7,750 nucleotides of DNA, from assembly GCA_025359005.1 (NCBI GenBank), contig JANYHP010000087.1, positions 1-7,750 of the forward strand. The letters run 5' to 3'. The translations under genes and the position numbers were made by a program. This DNA comes from Hyphomicrobiaceae bacterium. Its GTDB lineage: Bacteria > Pseudomonadota > Alphaproteobacteria > Rhizobiales > Hyphomicrobiaceae. The notes under the pieces are model-generated. The model worked only from the letters and a program-made list of their open reading frames with translations, did no database searches and had not been told where the DNA came from. Positions 1 through 5,941 of the stretch are shown here, piece after piece (the first letter of the stretch is position 1; each line of letters begins with the position of its first letter).

Positions 1-298
1 CGGTGTCTGATACCTTGATCCGCGTCTGATAGCTGAGCCGGCCTTGCTCGATGAGATCGAACGTCACGTAGAGCGTCATCATCTTGGTCAGCGAGGCGGG
101 AAAGCGCGGCTCGTCGGCATTGTAGGCGCTGATCACGGCACCGGTGTTGGCGTCGACGACGAACGAGGCCGGCTTGCCACCGGCGTGTGCCGGCGCCGAC
201 ACTGCTGCTGCCGCCATTGCGGCCAGCGCAGTCAACGGCGCACCCCAAGCCAAAATTCTGGCAAACTGGCGGCCGCTGTGCCGCACCTTTGAAATCAT
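1..298 (-). CDS. D-alanyl-D-alanine carboxypeptidase (penicillin-binding protein 5/6-like, peptidase S11), N-terminal part
   Basis: This is the first 99 residues of an exported serine carboxypeptidase; the rest lies beyond position 1. Enzymes of this family act in the periplasm and remove the terminal D-alanine from peptidoglycan pentapeptides. The translation opens with a basic stretch (K4, R6, R10, R14) and an Ala/Leu-rich hydrophobic core, then ends in APAHA at about residue 39, a good signal-peptidase I site. The mature part starts with SFVVDANTGAVI, typical of the S11 family, and reaches the catalytic SxxK motif SLTK (S69 nucleophile, K72), followed by MMTLYVTFDLIEQGRL. The SxN and KTG motifs would lie off the window. 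The ATG at 298 is preceded by a weak GGATGA; an in-frame ATG at 307 would add three residues and cannot be excluded. The gene is divergent from the phasin gene. The family is clear, but the paralogue (dacA/dacC/dacF) is not decidable from this fragment. Confidence 0.9.
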   Translation of the reverse strand, partial: MISKVRHSGRQFARILAWGAPLTALAAMAAAAVSAPAHAGGKPASFVVDANTGAVISAYNADEPRFPASLTKMMTLYVTFDLIEQGRLSYQTRIKVSDT

Positions 299-567
299 AT
301 CAGTCATCCGCGCATCGGCCCCAAGCGCATTGGCTCCCGCCCCTTTGCTGCGACACCGGCCAGACCGGGCACGCAACACCCACCGACCGCCCGCGCGGCT
401 GTGGAAGGGGAGACGAACTTCTGCTCTGTTGGCGGGACGGTGCCCGTCGTTTTCGGCGCATTTGCGTCGCTCGTGCGTCCATGAAGCCAAGAGTTGTGCC
501 CACGCGGCGGCAAAGAGATGGCAGAGTGTTAACAGAGCGAGGTTTATCAATTGTTTACCGGAAAATA

Positions 568-627
568 TTGCACTGCAACATAATACGCTTGACTTTATCT
601 TGCGGTGCACCTAAATGTTGCATCGCA
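568..627 (+). promoter_or_regulatory. Three TTGCNNNGCA boxes: candidate PhaR operator cluster of the phasin gene
   Basis: Three copies of the pattern TTGCNNNGCA occur within 60 bases: TTGCACTGCA (568-577), TTGCGGTGCA (600-609) and TTGCATCGCA (618-627). The first is the core of the perfect palindrome TTGCA-C-TGCAA at 568-578. One box lies upstream of the -35, one in the spacer, and one overlaps the end of the -10 of the predicted promoter. PhaR repressors of Paracoccus and Rhodobacter bind TGC-rich inverted repeats of the form CTGC-N3/4-GCAG ahead of phasin genes and are released by polyhydroxybutyrate. The resemblance in motif, place and target gene suggests the same control here. That is inference; no phaR gene is in the window. 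Confidence 0.6.
589..617 (+). promoter_or_regulatory. Sigma70-type promoter of the phasin gene
   Basis: TTGACT (589-594) and TAAATG (612-617) are separated by an ideal 17-base spacer. Transcription would begin near 624, leaving a leader of roughly 95 bases before the phasin ATG at 719. The overlap with TTGCNNNGCA boxes fits a repressed promoter. Confidence 0.6.
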
Positions 628-718
628 CAAGACGTTCAGGTGCCGGCAGCCTCAAGGCTAAGACGGCACACGCGACAAGTGAAGTGCCAGTTAAACCCGG
701 ACCCGAAAGGCCCCTCCC

Positions 719-1048
719 ATGACCGTTAACGTTCAAGATTTCCAGAAGTTCGGCCAGATCAACACCGAAGCGCCGATGAAGGCTTTTGCCGAGTGGCAGA
801 AGGGCATGCAGACGATCGCCGGCGAAATGGCTACCTATTCCAAGCGTTCGTTCGAAGACGGGCAACAGACGCTTGAAAAGCTGATGGGCGTGAAGTCCTT
901 CGACCAGGTCATGGAAATCCAGACCAGCTTCGCCAAGCGCGCTGCCGAAGACTACATGCAACAGCTCAACCGCATTGGCGGCCTCTACAGCGACTTCGCC
1001 AAGGAAGCGACCAAGCCGCTTGCTGGCATGATGCAGCAGGGCCGTTGA
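719..1048 (+). CDS. phaP: Phasin family protein (polyhydroxyalkanoate granule-associated)
   Basis: This 109-residue protein is predicted to coat polyhydroxyalkanoate storage granules in the cytoplasm, limiting their coalescence and shaping their size and number. The whole chain reads as a Phasin_2-type helical domain: an amphipathic N-terminal stretch (QDFQKFGQ, residues 6-13), a central helix with SKRSFEDGQQTLEKLMGVKSFDQVMEIQ (about 41-68), and a second long helix SFAKRAAEDYMQQLNRIGGLYSDFAKEATKP (about 70-100). It has no signal peptide, membrane segment or cysteine. Length is normal for the short rhizobial phasins. The start is supported by GAAAGG at 705-710, eight bases before the ATG. The gene is monocistronic, between its own promoter and a strong terminator. 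Rhizobiales often have several phasin paralogues, so the number of this one is unknown. Some phasin-like proteins occur in species without polyhydroxybutyrate, so the granule role is inferred from family. Confidence 0.9.
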   Translation: MTVNVQDFQKFGQINTEAPMKAFAEWQKGMQTIAGEMATYSKRSFEDGQQTLEKLMGVKSFDQVMEIQTSFAKRAAEDYMQQLNRIGGLYSDFAKEATKPLAGMMQQGR

Positions 1049-1081
1049 TCGCACGGATCTTTTCCGCCGATTGCACGTTTA

Positions 1082-1111
1082 AGAGGGTCCGGCACTTGCC
1101 GGGCCCTTTTT
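1082..1111 (+). terminator. Intrinsic terminator of the phasin gene
   Basis: GGGTCCGGC (1085-1093) pairs with GCCGGGCCC (1098-1106) as a nine-base-pair stem with one G-U pair and an ACTT loop, followed by five T residues (1107-1111). A-T pairs at the foot can extend the stem. It lies 34 bases after the phasin stop codon. Confidence 0.9.
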
Positions 1112-1581
1112 GTTGCTTATTTAACGGTCTGAGGCACTCGCCAAAGCACCCTGCTCGCATTGTCCATCTACCGCCAACCAACTAACAGCGCTAAACTGCC
1201 GAGTGGCGGCCTCAGCTGCGAGACCACCTAGAACTCTCGTCTGCGATGTGTCAGCCATGCCGAAGCCGCATTGCACGCGTTGAAGCGGAGTGATCATGAT
1301 CGAACTTCATCGCTGCGTTGGCGAGCTCAGCTGCGGCGTTGTCATGACCGTTGTAGTGTCATGATCAGTGCAGTGCCATGAACACTGCAGTGCCATGAAC
1401 GCTGCGGTGCCCGGATTTTGCACCGCTTGAAGGTGCAGTGCCGCGGTGTCGATTCCTGGGCTCCGGCATGCGGCAGGGTGGTTTGCCGGGCGTTGGGTGT
1501 GCGGTGCGGAAATTGCCGGTGTGGAACTAGAGTGCGTGTGGCTCGCCAAAGGGGCGGCCACCAAGATGCAAGGGTCTCCCG
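1112..1581. other. Gene-free region upstream of clpS
   Basis: This is 470 bases with no convincing reading frame on either strand. It should hold the clpSA promoter, but I found no clear -35/-10 pair. It contains a perfect 10-bp palindrome GATCATGATC (1292-1301), a direct repeat of CTCAGCTGCG (1211-1220 and 1326-1335), and the 17-bp tandem array at 1339-1411. The AGGG at 1571-1574 serves as ribosome binding site for clpS, seven bases from its ATG. Confidence 0.6.
1339..1411 (+). repeat. Tandem array of a 17-bp unit, about 4.3 copies
   Basis: Four abutting 17-base units lie at 1339-1355, 1356-1372, 1373-1389 and 1390-1406, with a partial fifth (GTGCC) to 1411. The unit consensus is GTGYCATGAWCRSTGCA. 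The third and fourth units differ at only two positions; the first is the most diverged. Neighbouring units form inverted repeats: TGCAGTG (1369-1375) pairs with CACTGCA (1383-1389) across a seven-base loop, and CACTGCAGTG (1383-1392) is a perfect palindrome. The array starts 243 bases upstream of clpS. Its role, if any, is unknown. Confidence 0.85.
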
Positions 1582-1917
1582 ATGGCCGGGAAAAACGGTA
1601 CAGGCGACGATGGTGACGGCAACGGCAAGACCGGGCTGATCACAAAAACACGCCCGAAAACCAAGCGGCCCAGCCTTTATAAGGTCTTGCTCTTCAACGA
1701 CGACTACACACCCATGGAATTTGTGGTGCACGTCCTCGAGCGGTTCTTCAACAAGGGCCAAGAGGAAGCCACCAAGATCATGTGGCACGTGCATCAAAAG
1801 GGCGTCGGGGTCTGCGGCGTCTTCACTTACGAAGTTGCCGAGACCAAGGTTGCCCAAGTGATGGATCTCGCGCGGCAGAACCAGCATCCGCTGCAATGCC
1901 GCATGGAAAAGGAGTGA
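1582..1917 (+). CDS. clpS: ATP-dependent Clp protease adaptor protein ClpS
   Basis: ClpS binds proteins carrying destabilising N-terminal residues (bacterial N-degrons such as Leu, Phe, Tyr, Trp) and delivers them to ClpA for degradation by ClpAP in the cytosol; it also blocks some other ClpA substrates. The 111-residue product matches the family over its length. The core starts at about residue 30 with PSLYKVLLFNDDYTPMEFV, which includes the N-degron-binding N39-D40-D41 and the gatekeeper-position M45. H71 in HVHQKG matches the conserved pocket histidine (H66 of E. coli ClpS). The C-terminal CGVFTYEVAETKV block (78-90) is the ClpA-contacting part. Residues 2-18 are an unstructured Gly/Asp/Lys-rich extension, the region that in studied ClpS proteins is engaged by ClpA during delivery. 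The gene is the first of a clpSA operon, seven bases ahead of clpA. Confidence 0.97.
   Translation: MAGKNGTGDDGDGNGKTGLITKTRPKTKRPSLYKVLLFNDDYTPMEFVVHVLERFFNKGQEEATKIMWHVHQKGVGVCGVFTYEVAETKVAQVMDLARQNQHPLQCRMEKE
1909..1914 (+). promoter_or_regulatory. Ribosome binding site of clpA inside the end of clpS
   Basis: AAGGAG lies in the last two codons of clpS (Lys-Glu), followed by the clpS TGA (1915-1917) and, ten bases after the motif, the GTG start of clpA at 1925. It decides the clpA start: no other in-frame ATG occurs until about residue 46, well inside the Clp N-domain. The arrangement suggests translational coupling of adaptor and unfoldase. Confidence 0.8.
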
Positions 1918-1924
1918 CAGTCCA

Positions 1925-4378
1925 GTGCCAGCTTTCTCTCAAAGCCTTGAAACTGCACTTCACCGCGCGCTCGAAGCCGCCAACAAGCGGCATCATGAGC
2001 AAGCGACGCTCGAACATCTGCTGCTGGCGCTGATCGACGATCGCGATGCGGCCGCCGTCATGCGCGCCTGCAACGTCAATCTCGACGAGTTGAAGACGCG
2101 CGTCACCGAGTTCATCGACACCGAGCTTGAAGCGCTCGTCAAACCGGGCTCCACCGATGCGCAGCCGACAACCGGCTTCCAGCGCGTCATCCATCGTGCG
2201 GTCGTGCACGTGCAATCATCGGGCCGCGAGGAAGTGTCGGGCGCCAACGTGCTCGTCGCCATCTTCGCCGAGCGCGAGAGCCACGCCGCATTCTTCCTGC
2301 AAGAGCAGCAGATGACGCGCTTCGATGCCGTGCAGTACATCAGCCACGGCATCGCCAAGCGGCCCGGCATGAACGAACCGAAGGCGCCGCGCGGGGCCGA
2401 CGAAGAGCCGTCGAACTCTGAAAACGGCGACAAGAAGGGTCAGCAGGACGCGCTGTCGACCTACTGCGTCAACCTCAACAAGAAGGCCAAGGACGGCAAG
2501 GTCGATCCGCTGATCGGCCGCGAACAGGAAGTGCTGCGGACCATCCAAGTGCTGTGTCGCCGGCAGAAGAACAACCCGCTGTTCGTCGGCGATCCCGGCG
2601 TCGGCAAGACCGCCATTGCCGAAGGCCTCGCGCGCAAAATTGTCCGCGGCGAAGTTCCGGAAGTGCTGCTAGGCGCCACGATCTTCTCGCTCGACATGGG
2701 GCAGTTGCTCGCCGGCACCCGCTATCGCGGCGACTTCGAGGAACGCCTGAAGGCCGTCATGAAGGAGATCGAGGCCTACGACGGCGCGATCCTGTTCATC
2801 GACGAGATCCACACCGTCATCGGCGCCGGGGCAACCTCCGGCGGCGCCATGGATGCGTCGAACCTGCTGAAGCCCGCGCTGCAGGCGGGCGCACTGCGCT
2901 GCATGGGCTCGACCACCTACAAGGAATACCGCCAGCACTTCGAGAAGGATCGCGCGCTGGTCCGCCGCTTCCAGAAGATCGACATCAAGGAGCCCAGCGT
3001 CGAGGATACGATCAAGATCCTGACCGGCATCAAGTCCGTCTACGAAGCGCATCACAAGATCCGCTACACCAACGAAGCCATCAAGGCCGCGGTAGAGCTG
3101 TCGGCCAAGTACATCAATGACCGCAAGCTGCCGGACAAGGCCATCGACGTGATCGACGAAACCGGCGCCTCGCAGATGCTGGTGCCGTTGAAGGACCGCA
3201 AGAAGAAGATCACCGTCAAGGACGTGGAGGCGACCATCGCCACCATGGCCCGCATTCCACCGAAGACGGTCACTAAGTCCGACGCCGAGGTGATGTCGCA
3301 CCTGGAGAAGGACTTGAAGCGGCTGGTGTTCGGCCAGGATGCGGCGATCACGGCACTGACGAGCGCGATCAAGCTGGCGCGTGCGGGCCTGCGCGAGCCG
3401 GAAAAGCCGATCGGCTGCTATCTGTTCTCGGGCCCCACCGGCGTCGGCAAGACCGAAGTCGCCAAGCAGCTGGCCGGCCTGATGGGCATCGAGTTGTTGC
3501 GCTTCGACATGAGCGAGTACATGGAGCGCCACACCGTCTCGCGGCTGATCGGCGCGCCGCCGGGCTACGTCGGCTTCGACCAGGGCGGCCTGCTGACGGA
3601 TGGCGTCGACCAGCATCCGCATTGCGTGCTGCTACTCGACGAAATCGAAAAGGCGCACCCGGATCTCTACAATATCCTGTTGCAGGTGATGGACCACGGC
3701 AAGCTGACCGATCATACCGGAAAGGCGATCGACTTCCGCAACGTCATTCTCATCATGACGACGAACGCGGGCGCCTCCGAAATGAGCAAGATGGCGATCG
3801 GCTTTGGTTCGACCAAACGCACGGGCGACGACACCGAAGCGATCAACAAGCTGTTCACACCGGAATTCCGTAACCGTCTCGATGCGACGATCGCGTTCGG
3901 CAATCTGCCGATGCCGGTGATCATGAAGGTCGTCGAGAAGTTCGTGTTCCAGCTCGAAGCCCAGCTTGCCGATCGCGGCATCACCATCGAGTTGACGGAT
4001 GCGGCAACCAAGTGGCTCGCAGAGACCGGCTACGACGAGAAGTTCGGCGCGCGTCCGCTGTCGCGCGTCATCCAGGACCACATCAAGAAACCGCTCGCCG
4101 ATGAAGTTCTGTTCGGCCGCCTGGAACACGGCGGTACGGTCAAGATCGGCGTCGAGGGCGAAGGCTTGATGCGCCACCTGGCGTTCGAATATTTCCCGAC
4201 CGATCCCGACAAACGGCCGAAGTCAAAGGAAGACCTCGAAGACGAGGAGGACGAGGCCGAAGATTTCGACGAACCCGAACTGATCGAGGCGCCCGCCAAG
4301 AAGCCTGCCCTGCCGGGACCGAAGGAGCGCAAACCGCGCGCCGGCGGCGGCACCAGCCGGGCCAAGAAAGACGAGTGA
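1925..4378 (+). CDS. clpA: ATP-dependent Clp protease ATP-binding subunit ClpA
   Basis: ClpA is a hexameric Hsp100 AAA+ unfoldase that threads substrates, including those handed over by ClpS, into the ClpP peptidase in the cytosol. The 817-residue product begins at GTG with a Clp N-domain (about 1-145; FSQSLETALHRAL, EHLLLALI), the docking site for ClpS. A charged linker follows (about 147-175). The first ATPase domain has Walker A GDPGVGKT (222-229), a pore-loop tyrosine Y267 in TRYRGDFEERL, and Walker B ILFIDE (289-294). The second has Walker A GPTGVGKT (503-510), pore loop GYVG (Y548), Walker B LLLDE ending D572-E573, and sensor-2 GARPLSR (708-714). The ClpP-docking loop motif IGF is at 625-627, and the long ClpB-type coiled-coil insert is absent, which separates it from ClpB. 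E. coli ClpA is 758 residues; the extra length here is mostly a 60-residue tail (758-817), first acidic and then Lys/Arg/Pro-rich. It is second in the clpSA operon. Confidence 0.97.
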   Translation: MPAFSQSLETALHRALEAANKRHHEQATLEHLLLALIDDRDAAAVMRACNVNLDELKTRVTEFIDTELEALVKPGSTDAQPTTGFQRVIHRAVVHVQSSGREEVSGANVLVAIFAERESHAAFFLQEQQMTRFDAVQYISHGIAKRPGMNEPKAPRGADEEPSNSENGDKKGQQDALSTYCVNLNKKAKDGKVDPLIGREQEVLRTIQVLCRRQKNNPLFVGDPGVGKTAIAEGLARKIVRGEVPEVLLGATIFSLDMGQLLAGTRYRGDFEERLKAVMKEIEAYDGAILFIDEIHTVIGAGATSGGAMDASNLLKPALQAGALRCMGSTTYKEYRQHFEKDRALVRRFQKIDIKEPSVEDTIKILTGIKSVYEAHHKIRYTNEAIKAAVELSAKYINDRKLPDKAIDVIDETGASQMLVPLKDRKKKITVKDVEATIATMARIPPKTVTKSDAEVMSHLEKDLKRLVFGQDAAITALTSAIKLARAGLREPEKPIGCYLFSGPTGVGKTEVAKQLAGLMGIELLRFDMSEYMERHTVSRLIGAPPGYVGFDQGGLLTDGVDQHPHCVLLLDEIEKAHPDLYNILLQVMDHGKLTDHTGKAIDFRNVILIMTTNAGASEMSKMAIGFGSTKRTGDDTEAINKLFTPEFRNRLDATIAFGNLPMPVIMKVVEKFVFQLEAQLADRGITIELTDAATKWLAETGYDEKFGARPLSRVIQDHIKKPLADEVLFGRLEHGGTVKIGVEGEGLMRHLAFEYFPTDPDKRPKSKEDLEDEEDEAEDFDEPELIEAPAKKPALPGPKERKPRAGGGTSRAKKDE

Positions 4379-4402
4379 AATTTTTTTAAGTAGAACGATC
4401 AG

Positions 4403-4440
4403 ACACCGCGGCGCGCAATCGCCGCGGTGTTTTGCGTTTT
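4403..4440 (+). terminator. Intrinsic terminator after clpA
   Basis: ACACCGCGGCG (4403-4413) and CGCCGCGGTGT (4420-4430) form a perfect 11-bp stem with a CGCAAT loop, followed by T-rich sequence (TTTTGCGTTTT when the last stem T is counted). The stem is symmetrical, but an A-rich tract on its left side is only partial, so it mainly serves the plus strand. A separate T-run lies between the clpA stop and the stem (4381-4387). Confidence 0.85.
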
Positions 4441-4809
4441 GGAGGCAGAACTCCGAAGCGAATTTGAAATGCCGGGCGAAAGCGCGACGCGGCACGTAAC
4501 GTCCGCTGATCGGACAAGCGCGGGCTGCCCTGGGGGCACCCGTGTTCCGTCTGGTGAGGGTGGGAGTTGACCGGAGCCGACGATGGGCTTCGGCGCGTAG
4601 GGTGCAATAGGCGAAGCCGTATTGCACCGTGTTCGGGGCGAATGCGGCGCAATACGCTGAAACGCTATTGCGCCCTACGGCCTCGCCCCAATTTCAGCAC
4701 CCGGACCTGAGCAGACGCGCTCTCGGTACATTCTGCCGGCGGACGGTTTGACGCTGCGGCGGGCGGGATGGTGCTGCCTGTTGCTTGGGTTCGCCGCATC
4801 GCATGGCGG
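4441..4809. other. Gene-free region between convergent clpA and HAD genes
   Basis: This is 369 bases without a credible gene. It contains a small perfect hairpin GTCCG-CTGAT-CGGAC (4501-4515) and the REP pair at 4597-4678. Minus-strand open frames here start within the REP element and have arginine-rich, uninformative translations. No clear terminator for the minus-strand HAD gene was found. Confidence 0.6.
4597..4678. repeat. Two inverted REP-type hairpins with GTAG feet (REPIN-like element)
   Basis: Left copy, plus strand: GTAG (4597-4600) directly abuts the stem GGTGCAATA (4601-4609) / TATTGCACC (4620-4628), with inner GGC-GAA-GCC pairing and a bulged G. Right copy, minus strand: the stem GGCGCAATA (4646-4654) / TATTGCGCC (4666-4674) directly abuts CTAC (4675-4678), the complement of GTAG. 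Read in the same direction, both fit GTAGGGYGCAATAG followed by a short loop and GTATTGCRCC. A 17-base spacer separates them. REP elements mobilised by RAYT tyrosine transposases typically have a GTAG or GGAG tetranucleotide beside an imperfect palindrome, and inverted pairs are the common mobile form. No RAYT gene is in the window. The place, between convergent genes, is typical. Confidence 0.8.
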
Positions 4810-5667
4810 TCAATAGGCCAGAACGTCCATGGCGGCGGTCGGACGGGTGGCTGGGTCGGGGAACAAGGCGGCGAGCGTCGCGGTGGTCAGCGGGCCGCCC
4901 AGGTGGATGGCGCTGGCGATGTAGATGGTGCGCATGCCTGCGGCGATGCCGCCGGGACTATCGGTGAGGACGCCATCGCCGATGGCCAGGATCGCGCTGT
5001 CGGGCACGGTTTCGCCCGCCGCTTTCGCGATCAACGCGCGCGCTGTCGTATAGATGGCGGGGTGGGGCTTGCCGGCGTAGGTGACCGGCCCGCCGAGTTC
5101 GCTGTAGAGCGCGGCGACGGCGCCGCCGCAGTAGATGATGCGGCCGCCGCGATCGACCTTCAAATCCGGGTTGGCGCACAGCATCGGCACGCCGCGTGCA
5201 GCGAGCGCGGTGAGCAGCACGCGGTAAGTCTCCGGCGTTTCTGTCGTGTCGTCATAGAGGCCGGAGCAGAGGATGGCGGACGCCGCAGCCGCAGGGACAC
5301 GCGGAATGTCCTTGCCGTCGAACAACGGCCAGTCGCGCTCCGGCCCGATGTGCAAAGTCGGGCGACCGGCCCAGGCGTCGAGCAGGTCGCGGGTCACGTC
5401 GCCGGAGGTCAACACGGCGTCATAGGCGTCGCGCGGGATGCCGAGGGCGTCGAGTTGGGCGATAACGCTCGCCGCCGGCCGCGGTGCGTTGGACACCAGC
5501 ACCACGCGGCCCCCGGTCGCACGAAAGTCGCGACAGGCGGCAACGGCTGGCTGAAACACCGACACGCCGTTATGCAGCACGCCCCAGATATCGCAGATCC
5601 AAGCCCGCGCATCCGGCGCAAAGTCTGAGAGCCGCGACAGGATCGGCGTGGCTTGGTTGTTGGTCAT
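4810..5667 (-). CDS. HAD-superfamily subfamily IIA hydrolase (TIGR01459-like, NagD-type fold)
   Basis: This is a 285-residue cytosolic HAD-like protein of the alphaproteobacterial IIA group; the substrate is unknown, with small phosphorylated metabolites expected. Motif I is CDIWGVLHNG, with nucleophile-position D26. Motif II is VVLVSNAPRP (S59-N60). The IIA cap contains CSGLYDDTTETPETY and CANPDLKVDRGG. Motif III is YAGKPHPAIY (K200) and motif IV IGDGVLTD (D231, D236). The residue two after D26, usually the general acid/base Asp, is W28. I place the start at the ATG at 5667, 26 residues before D26 and ten bases after a GGAG. A longer frame reaches 5859 but its extra 64 residues are arginine-rich, unlike a HAD N-terminus, and would overlap the clpB promoter. 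The gene is convergent with clpA and divergent from clpB, so it is probably transcribed alone. Confidence 0.88.
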   Translation of the reverse strand: MTNNQATPILSRLSDFAPDARAWICDIWGVLHNGVSVFQPAVAACRDFRATGGRVVLVSNAPRPAASVIAQLDALGIPRDAYDAVLTSGDVTRDLLDAWAGRPTLHIGPERDWPLFDGKDIPRVPAAAASAILCSGLYDDTTETPETYRVLLTALAARGVPMLCANPDLKVDRGGRIIYCGGAVAALYSELGGPVTYAGKPHPAIYTTARALIAKAAGETVPDSAILAIGDGVLTDSPGGIAAGMRTIYIASAIHLGGPLTTATLAALFPDPATRPTAAMDVLAY

Positions 5668-5823
5668 GCGTGGGCTGCTCCGCGCTGGAAGACGCACCGA
5701 CTTCGGGGCGCACTCGTTCTCGCCGGGAACGCCCGCGGGCTCAAGAGCGCCCTGACGGGTTGCACTGCGGGCCGCTGCGACAGAATGGCGGCGCGGTTTT
5801 TTTCCGCACGGTCTGCGCTGGCC

Positions 5824-5852
5824 CTTCACAGACAGTCCGCCAGACCCCATCT
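5824..5852 (+). promoter_or_regulatory. Candidate heat-shock (RpoH/sigma32-type) promoter of clpB
   Basis: CTTCAC (5824-5829, within CCCTTCAC) and CCCCATCT (5845-5852) are separated by 15 bases. The -10 fits the sigma32 consensus CCCCATNT exactly; the -35 differs from CTTGAA at two positions. Transcription would start near 5859, giving a leader of about 83 bases. clpB is a classic RpoH-dependent gene, which supports the assignment. Confidence 0.5.
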
Positions 5853-5926
5853 GCATCAATGCGTCGCCGCACGGGACGCGTTAGACAATCACAGCAGGCG
5901 CCGCTGCTACGGGGCGGGCCTTTGCC

Positions 5927-5933
5927 GGTGGAG
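5927..5933 (+). promoter_or_regulatory. Ribosome binding site of clpB within a small hairpin
   Basis: GGTGGAG (5927-5933) lies eight bases before the clpB ATG at 5942 and sets that start. GTGG (5928-5931) can pair with CCAC (5935-5938) around an AGA loop, so part of the Shine-Dalgarno lies in a short GC-rich stem. Another hairpin, AGCAG-GCGCCG-CTGCT, lies upstream in the leader (5893-5908). Confidence 0.5.
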
Positions 5934-5941
5934 ACCACGTC

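Larger units (their letters stand above)
299..718. other. Divergent intergenic region between carboxypeptidase and phasin genes
   Basis: This is 420 bases without a credible gene. The right half, from about 560, holds the phasin promoter and its candidate operators, listed separately. The left half should carry the carboxypeptidase promoter on the minus strand, but I could not find a convincing -35/-10 pair there. The short open frames on both strands have proline/arginine-rich, low-quality translations and look spurious. Confidence 0.6.

Noticed and set aside
1339..1411. CRISPR array
   Set aside because: The units abut with no unique spacers and the 17-bp period is too short for a CRISPR repeat-spacer structure.
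1342..1896. Minus-strand open frame of 184 codons across clpS and the tandem repeat
   Set aside because: It is antisense to clpS and then runs through the 17-bp repeats; no coding signal.
2669..3622. Minus-strand open frame of 317 codons opposite clpA
   Set aside because: Antisense shadow of the conserved ClpA ATPase domains, without motifs of its own.
4223..4652. Two minus-strand open frames across the clpA end and REP region
   Set aside because: Their starts lie inside the REP hairpin and terminator region and the translations are Arg/Pro-rich; such frames are common spurious predictions from REP elements.
4768..5628. Plus-strand open frame of 286 codons opposite the HAD gene
   Set aside because: Gly/Arg-rich shadow of the minus-strand HAD gene, which carries all HAD motifs.
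5791..5807. GCGG-T7-CCGC as a terminator for the upstream region
   Set aside because: The T-run forms the loop and does not follow the stem, and no plus-strand gene ends here.
5668..5859. 64-residue N-terminal extension of the HAD protein
   Set aside because: Low-quality Arg/Ala-rich sequence outside the HAD fold; the internal ATG at 5667 has a ribosome site and gives a normal family length.
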